From Oceanimonas pelagia (GTDB taxonomy: Bacteria > Pseudomonadota > Gammaproteobacteria > Enterobacterales > Aeromonadaceae): a stretch of DNA of 64,000 bases. How positions within the stretch are numbered: position 1 is the stretch's first letter; the number at the start of each line of letters is the position of its first letter. Position numbers and translations under genes: made by a program. The stretch lies in the NCBI RefSeq assembly GCF_030849025.1, contig NZ_CP118224.1, forward strand, positions 2,595,001 through 2,659,000. Reading direction: 5' to 3'. Below the pieces are notes generated by a model. It was not told where the DNA came from. It worked only from the letters and a program-made list of their open reading frames with translations, and did no database searches. This document shows, piece after piece, positions 10,176-21,208 of the stretch.

Positions 10176-10977
10176 CAAGGTCCACCAGGGGCACAAGGCC
10201 CGAAAACGTTTTGGTCAGAACTTTCTGCACGATGACTACACCATCGATCAGATAGTCAATGCCATTCATCCGACCAACGACTACACCATGGTGGAAATCG
10301 GCCCCGGCCTGGGTGCCCTCACCGGCCCGGTGTGCGATCGCATTGAGCGTCTCAACGTAGTGGAACTGGACCGGGACCTGGCGGCGCGGCTGGCCACCCA
10401 TCCGTTTCTCAAGGACAAGCTCAACATTCACCAGGCCGATGCCATGAAGTTCGACTTCGCCAGCCTGTGCGAGCCGGGCAAGAAGCTGAAAATTTTCGGT
10501 AACCTGCCCTATAACATCTCCACCCAGCTGATGTTCCACCTGTTCGAGTTCTCGGCGCTGGTGGCCGACATGCACTTCATGCTGCAAAAGGAGGTGGTCA
10601 ACCGTCTCGCCGCCGGCCCCGGCAGCAAGGCCTATGGCCGTCTGAGCGTCATGGCCCAGTATTACTGCGAGGTGGTGCCGGTGCTGGAGGTGGGCCCGGA
10701 AGCCTTCAGGCCCGCGCCCAAGGTCGACTCCGCCGTGGTGCGACTGCTGCCTTATGAGACGCCGCCGCATCCGGTGAACAACATTCGGGATCTGTCCCGG
10801 GTCACCGCCGACGCCTTTGGTCAGCGCCGCAAGACCATTCGCAACAGCCTGAGCCACCTGTTCAGCGCCGACGAAATCAGCGCCCTGGGCCTGAGCCCGT
10901 CGGCCCGCCCGGAGCAACTGACCCTGGCGCAATACGTTACTCTCGCCAACGCCCTGACACAGAAGAAGGAAACCTGA
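10168..10977 (+). CDS. rsmA: 16S rRNA dimethyladenosine methyltransferase RsmA (KsgA)
   Basis: S-adenosylmethionine-dependent methyltransferase that dimethylates A1518 and A1519 of 16S rRNA late in small-subunit assembly. The 269-residue product begins with the KsgA hallmark [14 protein letters not shown]-binding [11 protein letters not shown] lies near residue 44, and the catalytic NLPYNIS motif near residue 114. It overlaps pdxA by 8 bp and ends one base into the apaG start (TGATG), so the genes form a tight operon. Confidence 0.96.
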   Translation: MNSKVHQGHKARKRFGQNFLHDDYTIDQIVNAIHPTNDYTMVEIGPGLGALTGPVCDRIERLNVVELDRDLAARLATHPFLKDKLNIHQADAMKFDFASLCEPGKKLKIFGNLPYNISTQLMFHLFEFSALVADMHFMLQKEVVNRLAAGPGSKAYGRLSVMAQYYCEVVPVLEVGPEAFRPAPKVDSAVVRLLPYETPPHPVNNIRDLSRVTADAFGQRRKTIRNSLSHLFSADEISALGLSPSARPEQLTLAQYVTLANALTQKKET

Positions 10978-11351
10978 TGTCTGCCCCCGCCATTCACATC
11001 ACCCCGGTGCCCCGCTACCTGGCCGAACGCTCGTCGCCGGAAGACGATCACTATGTGTTCGCCTACACCATCACCATCGCCAACCAGAGTGATGAGCGGG
11101 TCACCCTGATCAGCCGGCGGTGGCTGATCACCGACGCCAACGGCAAACGGGTGGAAGTGGAAGGCAGCGGTGTGGTGGGCGAGCAGCCCGCCATTGCCGC
11201 CGGGGACGACTACACCTACACCAGCGGCGTCAGCCTGGAAACCCCGGTGGGCGTCATGGAAGGCTTTTACACCCTGCGCCGCGACGATGGCAGCGAGTTT
11301 GAAGCCCCCATTCCCGCCTTTCGGCTGGCCCTGCCCAACCTGATCAACTGA
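10977..11351 (+). CDS. apaG: ApaG protein
   Basis: Small beta-sandwich protein (124 residues, the exact family length range) usually encoded between ksgA and apaH. The conserved core YTITIANQSDERVTLISRRWLITDANG is present, followed by the EGSGVVGEQP turn. The biochemical role in bacteria is not settled; in E. coli it is associated with cobalt resistance and magnesium efflux phenotypes. The start overlaps the rsmA stop and the stop overlaps the apaH start by one base. Confidence 0.94.
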   Translation: MSAPAIHITPVPRYLAERSSPEDDHYVFAYTITIANQSDERVTLISRRWLITDANGKRVEVEGSGVVGEQPAIAAGDDYTYTSGVSLETPVGVMEGFYTLRRDDGSEFEAPIPAFRLALPNLIN

Positions 11352-12166
11352 TGGCTACCTATATTGTGGGTGACCTGCAGGGTTGCCTGAGCGAACTGAA
11401 CCGGCTGCTGGCCGAGGTGAGCTTTAGCCCGTCCCGGGACGAGCTCTGGCTCACCGGCGATCTGGTGGCCCGCGGGCCCGACTCCCTGGGTTGTCTGCGC
11501 CGCATCATGGCTTTGGGCGATGCCGCCACCACCGTACTGGGCAATCACGATCTGCACCTGCTGGCGGTAGCCAGCGGCCTGCGCGCGCCGAAGAAAGCCG
11601 ACCGCATTCACGATATTCTGCATGCCGCCGACCGGGCCGAACTGCTTTACTGGCTGCGCCGGCAGCCGCTGCTGGCCCGCCATGAGCAACACGGCTTTGT
11701 GATGACCCACGCCGGCATTCCGCCCCAGTGGACGGTATCACAGGCCGAGGAAGCAGCCCGCATGGCCGAAGCCGAGCTGCGCTCTGCCCATTACCGGGAG
11801 CGGCTGCGGGACATGTATGGCAATGAGCCCGATGCCTGGCGCGAGGATCTCGACGATCTCGAACGACTGCGCTTTACCATCAATGCCTTTACCCGCATGC
11901 GCCTGTGCCATACCGACGGCCGTCTTGACTTTGAGCACAAGGCCAGCCTCGATGATGCCCCGGGCGGGCTCAGCCCCTGGTTTGAGCTGCGGGATCATCA
12001 TGAGGATCCGCCCCTGGTGTTTGGCCATTGGGCGGCACTGGAAGGTCAATGCAAGCAACCCGGCATCCATGCGCTGGACACCGGCTGTGTGTGGGGTGGC
12101 AGCCTGACCCTGCTATGCTGGGACACCGGTGAGCGTATCAGTACCCCCTGCCCGGTGTACTTGTAG
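11351..12166 (+). CDS. apaH: symmetrical bis(5'-nucleosyl)-tetraphosphatase ApaH
   Basis: Hydrolyses diadenosine tetraphosphate (Ap4A) to two ADP and is linked to removal of Np4 caps from RNA in E. coli. The 271-residue product has the metallophosphatase motifs in order: GDLQGCLSEL (residues 7-16, where many relatives have GDxHG), GDLVARGPDS near 37 and GNHDLHL near 63. The metal-ligand histidine of MTHAG is near residue 119. It is the last gene of the lptD operon. Its TAG stop is the edge of the palindromic element at 12163-12231. Confidence 0.95.
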   Translation: MATYIVGDLQGCLSELNRLLAEVSFSPSRDELWLTGDLVARGPDSLGCLRRIMALGDAATTVLGNHDLHLLAVASGLRAPKKADRIHDILHAADRAELLYWLRRQPLLARHEQHGFVMTHAGIPPQWTVSQAEEAARMAEAELRSAHYRERLRDMYGNEPDAWREDLDDLERLRFTINAFTRMRLCHTDGRLDFEHKASLDDAPGGLSPWFELRDHHEDPPLVFGHWAALEGQCKQPGIHALDTGCVWGGSLTLLCWDTGERISTPCPVYL

Positions 12167-12231
12167 GCCCCAATTTATTGGGGCAACAAAGCGACCTGTT
12201 GCACAATTTGCCCGGCTGAAGCCGGGCCTAC
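12163..12231. repeat. two-hairpin REP-like element between apaH and folA
   Basis: The outer ends GTAGGCC and GGCCTAC are inverted, enclosing two hairpins: GGCCCC-AATTTATT-GGGGC at the left and CCCGGCTGAAGCCGGG at the right. It fills the whole space between the stop codons of the convergent genes apaH and folA and includes the apaH TAG. There is no T-run, so it is not a standard intrinsic terminator. The form is that of a REP/BIME-type element. Confidence 0.6.
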
Positions 12232-12233
12232 GA

Positions 12234-12719
12234 CTAAATCCGTTCCAATACCTGAAAACGGCAGTCGTAGGCATTGCGCTCGTCGGCAGGCCGGTACAGC
12301 TCACTCACCAGCCGCCAGTCCTGCTCATTCATCGCCGGAAAATGAGTATCACCGTCGATATGAGCGTCGATACGGGTGATGTAAAGGCGCTCTGCCAGGG
12401 GCAGAAAAGCGGCATAGAGCTGGCCGCCGCCCATCACCATGACCTCTTCCGCGTCCGTCAGCAGGGCCAGCGCCGCCTCGGGGCTCGGCACCAGCTCGGT
12501 GCCGGCCGGCGCCTCATGCAGGGAGCGGCTGACAATCACATTGCGCCGTCCCGGCAACGGCCGGCCGATGGACTCATGGGTATTGCGCCCCATCACCACC
12601 GGCTTGCCCAGGGTGGTTTGCTTGAAATAGGCCAGATCCGCCGGCAGGTGCCAGGGCATGCCGTTGTCGCGGCCAATGACTCCGTTTTGAGTCATGGCCA
12701 CGATCATCGACAGCGTCAT
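12234..12719 (-). CDS. folA: dihydrofolate reductase
   Basis: NADPH-dependent reduction of dihydrofolate to tetrahydrofolate. The ATG at 12719 is chosen because it gives MTLSMIVAMTQNGVIG, the normal N terminus, and 161 residues; a longer open frame upstream overlaps obgE and is not used. Signature segments are IGRDNGMPWHLPADLAYFK (the substrate-binding acidic residue is the Asp of LPADL), GKPVVMGRNTHESIGRPLPGR and VMGGGQLY. A GGGAA Shine-Dalgarno sits upstream. It lies 4 bp downstream of obgE, so the two are probably one transcript, an arrangement different from E. coli. Confidence 0.95.
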   Translation of the reverse strand: MTLSMIVAMTQNGVIGRDNGMPWHLPADLAYFKQTTLGKPVVMGRNTHESIGRPLPGRRNVIVSRSLHEAPAGTELVPSPEAALALLTDAEEVMVMGGGQLYAAFLPLAERLYITRIDAHIDGDTHFPAMNEQDWRLVSELYRPADERNAYDCRFQVLERI

Positions 12720-12723
12720 GGTG

Positions 12724-13923
<1,200 letters not shown>

Positions 13924-13961
13924 CTATCCGGCTCACATGCCGAACGTGCCTTGAATAAAGC

Positions 13962-13989
13962 AAAAAGCCCCGCCGGTTGGCGGGGCTTT
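13962..13989 (-). terminator. intrinsic terminator after rpmA
   Basis: On the minus strand AAAGCCCCGCC-AACC-GGCGGGGCTTTTT forms a GC-rich stem with a U-run, 20 bp past the rpmA stop. It would end most rplU-rpmA transcripts before obgE, leaving partial readthrough or a separate obgE promoter in 13891-13960. Confidence 0.85.
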
Positions 13990-14008
13990 CAGTAGTTCTG
14001 ATTGTAAC

Positions 14009-14266
14009 TTACTCGGTTACAATGCTGACGAACTTGCGGTTCTGGGGACCTTTAACCTCAAATTTCACCTTGCCATCGGCCTTGGCGAACAGAGTGTGGT
14101 CCTTGCCCAGGCCAACGTTGTCGCCGGCGTGGAACTTGGTGCCGCGCTGACGAACGATGATGTTGCCCGCCAGGACAGATTCACCACCGTAACGCTTTAC
14201 ACCAAGACGTTTGCTTTCTGAATCGCGACCGTTACGAGTAGAGCCGCCTGCTTTTTTGTGTGCCAT
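14009..14266 (-). CDS. rpmA: 50S ribosomal protein L27
   Basis: Ribosomal protein L27, whose N-terminal tail reaches the peptidyl-transferase centre. The 85-residue product begins [16 protein letters not shown], the exact family N terminus with no cleavable leader, and continues [23 protein letters not shown]. It follows rplU by 17 bp in the standard rplU-rpmA operon. A terminator follows. Confidence 0.98.
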   Translation of the reverse strand: MAHKKAGGSTRNGRDSESKRLGVKRYGGESVLAGNIIVRQRGTKFHAGDNVGLGKDHTLFAKADGKVKFEVKGPQNRKFVSIVTE

Positions 14267-14283
14267 GGAACTTAACTCCTCTC

Positions 14284-14595
14284 TTAGGCGCTGATACCAG
14301 TGATCTTCACTTCAGTGAACCACTGACGGTGACCCTGCTGTTTGCGAGAGTGCTTACGACGACGGAACTTGACGATCTTGACCTTTTTGCCACGACCGTG
14401 AGCAACTACTTCTGCAGTTACCTTGCCGCCATCTACGTAGGGTACACCTACTTTAACGTCTTCACCTTGGGCCACCATCAGCACTTTGTCGAACTCGACA
14501 GCTGCGCCGGTTTCCACGTCCAGTTTTTCCAGACGAACAACCTGGCCTTCGGCTACACGGTGCTGTTTTCCGCCGCTTTGGATTACCGCGTACAT
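14284..14595 (-). CDS. rplU: 50S ribosomal protein L21
   Basis: Ribosomal protein L21, 103 residues, starting [25 protein letters not shown] and ending VKITGISA as in E. coli. The basic [14 protein letters not shown] segment near residue 80 is the 23S rRNA-binding loop. It is first in the rplU-rpmA operon. The promoter found at 14667-14695 would give a leader of roughly 65 nt. Confidence 0.98.
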   Translation of the reverse strand: MYAVIQSGGKQHRVAEGQVVRLEKLDVETGAAVEFDKVLMVAQGEDVKVGVPYVDGGKVTAEVVAHGRGKKVKIVKFRRRKHSRKQQGHRQWFTEVKITGISA

Positions 14596-14666
14596 GATTT
14601 TAACTCCGAATATGGCACTCTTGCCCCTGAGGGCCGTGCACTAAAACTGTTTTACAATGGTCGCGC

Positions 14667-14695
14667 ATTGTACGCAAATTGATCCCCCGAGACAA
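14667..14695 (-). promoter_or_regulatory. probable sigma-70 promoter of rplU-rpmA
   Basis: Minus-strand -35 TTGTCT (14690-14695) and -10 TACAAT (14667-14672) with a 17-bp spacer, followed by GC-rich GCGCG as expected for a growth-rate-controlled ribosomal promoter. The 234-bp gap 14596-14829 also has to hold the divergent ispB promoter, for which I see no convincing boxes. Confidence 0.65.
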
Positions 14696-14829
14696 GGGCC
14701 GAGGGTGCAAAAAAATGATGCCCGTCCGCCTTGCAGACCATGCCTGCCCGGACAGGTTTATCCCTTTGACGAATCGTGTAAAATCCTACCATCAATGAAT
14801 TCAGACTGCATCGTCCGGCTTATAACTTT

Positions 14830-15804
14830 ATGGTAGATATCAACAGGATCAAACAACTGACCGAGCAGGACATGCACGCGGTCAACGAGCTTATCATGGC
14901 CCGGCTGCAATCGGACGTGAGCCTGATTAACCAGCTGGGCTTTTACATCGTCAGCGCCGGCGGCAAGCGCATGCGGCCCATGCTCACGGTGCTGGCGGCC
15001 CGGGCCCTGGGCTACGAGGGTGAGGATCACATCAAGCTGGCCGCCCTGCTCGAATTCATTCACACTTCCACCCTGCTGCATGACGACGTGGTCGACGAGT
15101 CGGAACTGCGCCGGGGCCGGGACACCGCCAACGCCCTGTTCGGCAATGCCGCCAGCGTGCTGGTGGGCGACTTCCTCTACACCCGCTCCTTTCAGATGAT
15201 GACCGAGCTCAACAGCATGCGCATCATGCAGCTGCTGAGTGAAGCCACCAACGTGATTGCCGAGGGGGAAGTGCTGCAGTTGATGAACTGCAATGATCCC
15301 GACACCACCGAAGCCAGCTACATGCAGGTGATCTACTGCAAGACCGCCAAGCTGTTTGAAGCCGCTACCCGCTTGGCGGCGGTACTGACTCACCAGCCCG
15401 AGGCCGTTGAGCAGGCCATGCTCGACTACGGCAAGTACCTGGGCACCGCCTTTCAGCTGATGGACGACGTCATGGACTACAGCTCCGATGCCGCCGACAT
15501 GGGCAAGAACGTGGGCGACGATCTGGCCGAAGGCAAACCCACCCTGCCCCTGCTGCGGGCGATGGAAAAGGGCACCCCGGCGCAGCGGGAGCGCATTCGC
15601 GACGCCATTGCCAACCGCACCGGCATGGAGCACCTGAACGAGATCATGGCCATTCTGGCCGAGACCGAAGCGCTGGAATACTGCCGGCAGCGTGCCCGGG
15701 AAGAGGCACAGAAGGCCATTGCCGCCTTGGCTGTGCTGCCCGAATCCGAGCACAAGGCCGCCCTGGTGGATCTGGCCCATATGGCGGTGGAACGCACCCG
15801 CTGA
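14830..15804 (+). CDS. ispB: octaprenyl diphosphate synthase IspB
   Basis: Trans-prenyltransferase that makes the octaprenyl side-chain precursor of ubiquinone and menaquinone. The 324-residue product has both aspartate-rich Mg-binding motifs: LLHDDVVDESELRRG near residue 82 (first) and FQLMDDVMDYSSD near residue 212 (second). GGKRMRP near residue 45 binds isopentenyl diphosphate. It is divergent from rplU, exactly as in E. coli. The side-chain length cannot be read from sequence alone. Confidence 0.94.
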   Translation: MVDINRIKQLTEQDMHAVNELIMARLQSDVSLINQLGFYIVSAGGKRMRPMLTVLAARALGYEGEDHIKLAALLEFIHTSTLLHDDVVDESELRRGRDTANALFGNAASVLVGDFLYTRSFQMMTELNSMRIMQLLSEATNVIAEGEVLQLMNCNDPDTTEASYMQVIYCKTAKLFEAATRLAAVLTHQPEAVEQAMLDYGKYLGTAFQLMDDVMDYSSDAADMGKNVGDDLAEGKPTLPLLRAMEKGTPAQRERIRDAIANRTGMEHLNEIMAILAETEALEYCRQRAREEAQKAIAALAVLPESEHKAALVDLAHMAVERTR

Positions 15805-15817
15805 TCTCCAGACTACC

Positions 15818-15922
15818 GTCACTCCGGGCTTGACCCGGAGTCCATGGCACAGAACACGGCTACCAGTACAACACACCGTTGTCTGCAGAATGAATGCCGG
15901 CTCGGGGCCGGAATGACGAAGG
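15818..15922. repeat. dispersed palindromic element, copy A
   Basis: Two inverted-repeat modules, CACTCCGGGCTTGACCCGGAG on the left and GCCGGCTCGGGGCCGG on the right, bounded by GTCA and TGAC(GAAGG). Related elements lie at 47396-47480 and 62613-62675. It lies between the stop codon of ispB and the terminator. Confidence 0.6.
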
Positions 15923-15940
15923 AAAACCGAGTGCACACAA

Positions 15941-15970
15941 AAACGCCGGCTCACTGAGCCGGCGTTTTTT
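15941..15970. terminator. bidirectional intrinsic terminator between ispB and purA
   Basis: AACGCCGGCTCA-C-TGAGCCGGCGTT is a nearly perfect hairpin with A-run on one side and T-run on the other. It can end ispB (plus) and purA (minus), which converge here. Confidence 0.9.
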
Positions 15971-15988
15971 ATGCGTTCCGTTCAGGCA

Positions 15989-17320
<1,332 letters not shown>

Positions 17321-17386
17321 CTAACAAATTTTGACCAAGGCCGGAACTGCCAGACGGCCGGATTGCCGAAAATATTATCAGGCAAT

Positions 17387-17411
17387 AAAAAGCCCGGTTG
17401 CCCGGGCTTGT
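17387..17411 (-). terminator. intrinsic terminator after hflC
   Basis: On the minus strand AAGCCCGG-GCAA-CCGGGCTTTTTATTG forms a stem and U-run 16 bp past the hflC stop. It closes the nnr-to-hflC superoperon and separates it from purA. Confidence 0.85.
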
Positions 17412-17426
17412 TATCGTGTCTGATGA

Positions 17427-18314
17427 TCAGTTGGATCCGGAAGGATCCTTGAGGAAGCGGAAGAAGTCGCCTTCCGGCTTGAGGATCATCATGTCGCCCC
17501 CCTGCTCAAAGCTCTTGCGGTAAGCCTCCAGGCTGCGAATGAAGGTGAAGAACTCCGGATCGGCCGCATAGGCCTCGGCGTAGATTTTCGCCGCCTCGGC
17601 ATCCCCTTCACCCCGCAGGGTGCGGGAGTTACGCTGGGCATCGGCGATCATCACGGTCACCCGGCGGTCGGCCTCGGCCTTGATCACCTCGGCCTGCTCA
17701 CGCCCCTCGGAGCGGTGCTCACGGGCCACCGCGGTCCGCTCGGCGCGCATGCGCTGATAGATGGAGTTGGACACCTCGGTGGGCAGGTTGATCTGCTTGA
17801 TGCGCACATCCAACACCTTGATCCCCAGCTCCGACGACGACTCCAGCAGCCCCTTGAGCGCGCTTTCCATCACATCGCCCCGCTCTCCTGAGACGATATC
17901 GCGAATGGTGCGGCTGCCGATCTCGGAACGCAGGCTGTTGTTGATCCGCCGGCGCAGCAGGCTTTCGGCCTGCAGCCGGTTGCCGCCGCCGGTGGCCAGG
18001 TAGTACTGGGCAAAGTTGTTGATGCGCCATTTCACGTAGGAGTCGATGATCAGATCCTTTTTCTCGGAGGTCACAAAACGGTCCACCTGGTCATCCAGCG
18101 TCTGAATGCGGGCGTCGAGCTTGCGTACCTGATCGATCATCGGCACCTTGAAGTGCAGGCCGGGCTGATACACTACCGGCAGCTCGGAGCCCTGCTCACG
18201 CTTGACCTTGCCGAACTGCAGCACAATGCCGCGCTCCCCTTCAGCCACCACAAACACCGAGGAAAACAGCAGTATCGCCACCAGGGCCAGCACCACGATT
18301 AACAGTCTTTTCAT
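17427..18314 (-). CDS. hflC: protease modulator HflC
   Basis: SPFH/band-7 protein that with HflK forms a large periplasmic-facing cage around FtsH and modulates its proteolysis. The product is 295 residues. One N-terminal transmembrane helix (LLIVVLALVAILLFSSVFVV) precedes the band-7 domain (residues about 20-190) and a long coiled-coil-rich segment (RSEGREQAEVIKAEADRR). The start is 3 bp after the hflK stop, so the pair is translationally coupled. Confidence 0.95.
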   Translation of the reverse strand: MKRLLIVVLALVAILLFSSVFVVAEGERGIVLQFGKVKREQGSELPVVYQPGLHFKVPMIDQVRKLDARIQTLDDQVDRFVTSEKKDLIIDSYVKWRINNFAQYYLATGGGNRLQAESLLRRRINNSLRSEIGSRTIRDIVSGERGDVMESALKGLLESSSELGIKVLDVRIKQINLPTEVSNSIYQRMRAERTAVAREHRSEGREQAEVIKAEADRRVTVMIADAQRNSRTLRGEGDAEAAKIYAEAYAADPEFFTFIRSLEAYRKSFEQGGDMMILKPEGDFFRFLKDPSGSN

Positions 18315-18317
18315 CGC

Positions 18318-19487
18318 TTAGTTTCTCCCTGACGTCGGACGGATACTGGTTCTGTCGGAGCCGGGCCGCAGCTGGCCACTGTCCTGACCCGAGGGAACAT
18401 TGTTGTTTGAATAATCGGAGGTGATCACATTGGGATCCACCTTGGCCTCACGCCGGGCCTGCTGCTCCATGATCTTGTCCAGCGGCAGATACATCAGGCT
18501 GTTGTTGCCTTCGGGCGTGTCCACCACCACCTTGTTGACCTTGCTGTAAATCTCTTCCATGGTCTCCAGATAAATACGCTGGCGGGTCAGCTCGGGCTGA
18601 TTCCGGTACTGGGGCAGCAGCTCGCGGAAGCGGGCCACCTCACCCTCGGCGCGCAGGGCCACCTGCTGCTTGTAGGCCTCGGCCTCCTGCAGCAGACGCT
18701 GAGCCTGACCACGGGCCTTGGGCTCAATCTCCCGGGCATAGGCCTCGGCCTCGCGAATAAAGCGCTGCTCGTCTTCCTGGGCGGCAATGGCATCGTCAAA
18801 GGCATCCTTTACTTCTTCCGGCGGGCGGGCCGGCAGGAAGTTCAGATCCAGGATCATCAGGCCCAGCTGATAGGGCTCGATGATTTGCTCCAGCAGCTCT
18901 CGGGTTTCCTGACGGACCCGCTCACGGCCCACCGTCAGCACATCGTCCATGGTGCTGTGACCCACCACGTAACGCAGGGCGCTGTCGAGGGCCTGGTGCA
19001 GGCTGTCGTCGGCATTGGTGACGTTGAACAGGTAGTCACGGGGTTCGATCACCCGGTACTGCACGTCCATTTCCACCCGTACCAGGTTCTCGTCCCGGGT
19101 CAGCATAAAGCCGGATGCCGGCAGTGAACGCACGGTTTCCACATCCACCGGATAGACCCGGTCGATAAAGGTGGCTTTCCAGCTCAGGCCGGGCTCCACC
19201 GTCTGGTAGAACTTGCCAAAACGCAGCACCACACCACGCTGGGCTTCACCTATGGTGTAGAAACCGCTCACCACCCACACCGCAAGGGCAATCACCAGCG
19301 CTACGGTCACCCCGAAGGAGCCGATGCCGCCACCGCCACTGCCGGCGCCGCGGCCACCCAGCAACCCACCCAGTTTTCCGCTCAGGTTGCGAATCACCTT
19401 GTCCAGATCCGGCGGGCCCTGATGCTTGCCGTCATTCCCCCAGGGATCACGGTCTTTGCCACCATTTCCAGGCTCATTCCAAGCCAT
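18318..19487 (-). CDS. hflK: protease modulator HflK
   Basis: Partner of HflC in the FtsH-regulating complex. The 389-residue protein has the glycine-rich cytosolic N terminus typical of HflK (GNGGKDRDPWGNDGK, then GGLLGGRGAGSGGGG). One transmembrane helix (VTVALVIALAVWVVSGFY) lies at about residues 58-76 and the band-7 domain follows. The tail after residue 340 is low-complexity. It is preceded by hflX with a 50-bp gap. Confidence 0.95.
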   Translation of the reverse strand: MAWNEPGNGGKDRDPWGNDGKHQGPPDLDKVIRNLSGKLGGLLGGRGAGSGGGGIGSFGVTVALVIALAVWVVSGFYTIGEAQRGVVLRFGKFYQTVEPGLSWKATFIDRVYPVDVETVRSLPASGFMLTRDENLVRVEMDVQYRVIEPRDYLFNVTNADDSLHQALDSALRYVVGHSTMDDVLTVGRERVRQETRELLEQIIEPYQLGLMILDLNFLPARPPEEVKDAFDDAIAAQEDEQRFIREAEAYAREIEPKARGQAQRLLQEAEAYKQQVALRAEGEVARFRELLPQYRNQPELTRQRIYLETMEEIYSKVNKVVVDTPEGNNSLMYLPLDKIMEQQARREAKVDPNVITSDYSNNNVPSGQDSGQLRPGSDRTSIRPTSGRN

Positions 19488-19537
19488 TTGTATCTCCGTC
19501 TTTCTGGTTTATGAAATTAACTCTACCAAGCAATTGA

Positions 19538-20836
19538 TCATTCAGGCAATCGATCGCTTATAAAGCCTTCCAGTTGCTCGCCTTCCTGTTTGAGCAGGCG
19601 ATGCCAGTCGGCCTGCTGCAGGCGTATATCCACCACGTATTCCCCCTGCTCGCCAAAGGACTCGGCGACGATGCCGTTCAGGGCATACAACCGGCTGCGC
19701 AGCCGGGACGCCGAGGCCGGCAGGGTCAGCCGGTGCTCCACCAGAGCGCCGGCCAGCAATTCGTTCAGCGCACTCAGCAGACCGTCAATACCCAGTCCTT
19801 GTTGCGCCGATACCCATACCGCTCTGGGGCGGCCCTCGTCATCCCGCTCAATGCGGGGCTCGGGCGGATCCAGCTTGTCGATCTTGTTGAACACCATCAG
19901 CACCGGAATCTCGTCGGCCTCGATCTGTTCGAGCACCGAGTTGACCTCGTCGATGTTATCGCGCATCTGCTCATCGGCACAGTCCACCACGTGCAGCAGC
20001 AGATCCGCGTCCCGGGTTTCCTGCAGGGTGGCCTTGAAGGCCGCCACCAGGTCATGGGGCAGATGACGAATAAAGCCTACCGTGTCGGCCAGAATGACGG
20101 GGCCGGCATCGGGCAGTTCAATCTTGCGCAAGGTGGGATCCAGGGTCGCAAACAGCTGATCCGCCGCATACACGTCGGACTCGGTCAGACGGTTGAACAG
20201 GGTCGACTTGCCGGCGTTGGTGTAACCCACCAGCGACAGGGTCGGGATCTCGTTGCGCTGACGCGCCCGCCGTCCCTGCTCCCGCTGCCGGGAGACCTTT
20301 TCCAGCCGTTTTTGAATGTACTTGATGCGCTCGCGCAGCAGACGACGGTCGGTTTCCAGCTGGGTTTCACCCGGGCCGCGCAGGCCGATGCCGCCCTTTT
20401 GCCGCTCCAGGTGGGTCCAGCCCCGTACCAGCCGGGTGGACAGGTGTCGCAACTGGGCCAGCTCCACCTGCAGCTTGCCCTCGTGGGTGCGGGCGCGCTG
20501 GGCAAAGATATCGAGGATCAGACCGGTGCGGTCCAGCACCCGGCACTTGACCTCCCGCTCCAGGTTGCGCTCCTGGGCCGGCGACAGGCTGTGGTTGAAG
20601 ATCACCACGTCGGCCTGGTGCATGTGCACCAGCGCCGCCAGCTCCTCGACCTTGCCGGTGCCGATAAAAAACTTGGACTGGGGCGCGGCCCGGCTGGAAG
20701 TGACCACGGCGCAGGTGGTCACGCCGGCGGAGTCCGCCAGCAGCTTCAGCTCTTCGAGATCTTCCCGCTCGCTGTCGTCGGTAAAATTGATATGAACCAA
20801 AATGGCGGACTCGCCACCCTGATAACGCTCAAACAA
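19538..20836 (-). CDS. hflX: ribosome-splitting GTPase HflX
   Basis: Obg-HflX superfamily GTPase that rescues stalled or heat-damaged ribosomes by splitting them. The product is 432 residues. The HflX N-terminal domain and glycine-rich GIGLRGPGETQLETDRR segment precede a coiled-coil and the G domain. G1 is GYTNAGKST near residue 204, G3 is DTVGFI near 250 and G4 is NKID near 315. It is located between hfq and hflK in the conserved operon. Confidence 0.95.
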   Translation of the reverse strand: MFERYQGGESAILVHINFTDDSEREDLEELKLLADSAGVTTCAVVTSSRAAPQSKFFIGTGKVEELAALVHMHQADVVIFNHSLSPAQERNLEREVKCRVLDRTGLILDIFAQRARTHEGKLQVELAQLRHLSTRLVRGWTHLERQKGGIGLRGPGETQLETDRRLLRERIKYIQKRLEKVSRQREQGRRARQRNEIPTLSLVGYTNAGKSTLFNRLTESDVYAADQLFATLDPTLRKIELPDAGPVILADTVGFIRHLPHDLVAAFKATLQETRDADLLLHVVDCADEQMRDNIDEVNSVLEQIEADEIPVLMVFNKIDKLDPPEPRIERDDEGRPRAVWVSAQQGLGIDGLLSALNELLAGALVEHRLTLPASASRLRSRLYALNGIVAESFGEQGEYVVDIRLQQADWHRLLKQEGEQLEGFISDRLPE

Positions 20837-20905
20837 GGTGTGTCCTCCGTGCTATGGCCGGCTTGGTCACCGCACCCATGCGGTGAATACAGGGTAAATT
20901 CAGAC

Positions 20906-21172
20906 TCAATCTTGACCCTGCTCGCTGTCGGTCTGCTCCTGACCGCCACTGGCAGAGGTCAGGTGATGCACCGGCCGGGCCGGCACCACGGTGGAAATGG
21001 CGTGTTTGTAAACCATCTGGCTGACGGTGTTTTTCAGCAGAATAACGAACTGATCGAAAGACTCGATCTGACCCTGCAACTTGATGCCGTTGACCAGATA
21101 AATGGAGACGGGAACCCGCTCGCGACGCAGCGCGTTCAGAAACGGATCCTGCAGTGATTGCCCCTTAGCCAT
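20906..21172 (-). CDS. hfq: RNA chaperone Hfq
   Basis: Hexameric Sm-like protein that pairs small RNAs with target mRNAs. The 88-residue product has the standard core: Sm1 region [39 protein letters not shown] and Sm2 [12 protein letters not shown]8, F42, K56 and H57 type contacts are present. The C-terminal tail is short (about 20 residues), shorter than in E. coli (102 residues). It is 36 bp downstream of miaA. Confidence 0.98.
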   Translation of the reverse strand: MAKGQSLQDPFLNALRRERVPVSIYLVNGIKLQGQIESFDQFVILLKNTVSQMVYKHAISTVVPARPVHHLTSASGGQEQTDSEQGQD

Positions 21173-21208
21173 TTTTTTGTCCTTATCTTTTGTAATAGTG
21201 AAAAATTA

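Noticed and set aside
14596-14666. A riboswitch or L21-type autoregulatory structure in the rplU leader
   Set aside because: Only a short GGCCCTCAGGGGC hairpin is visible; nothing specific supports a named leader element.
19574-21157. Antisense open frame opposite hflX and hfq
   Set aside because: The minus-strand genes hflX and hfq are unmistakable and the antisense product shows no domain.
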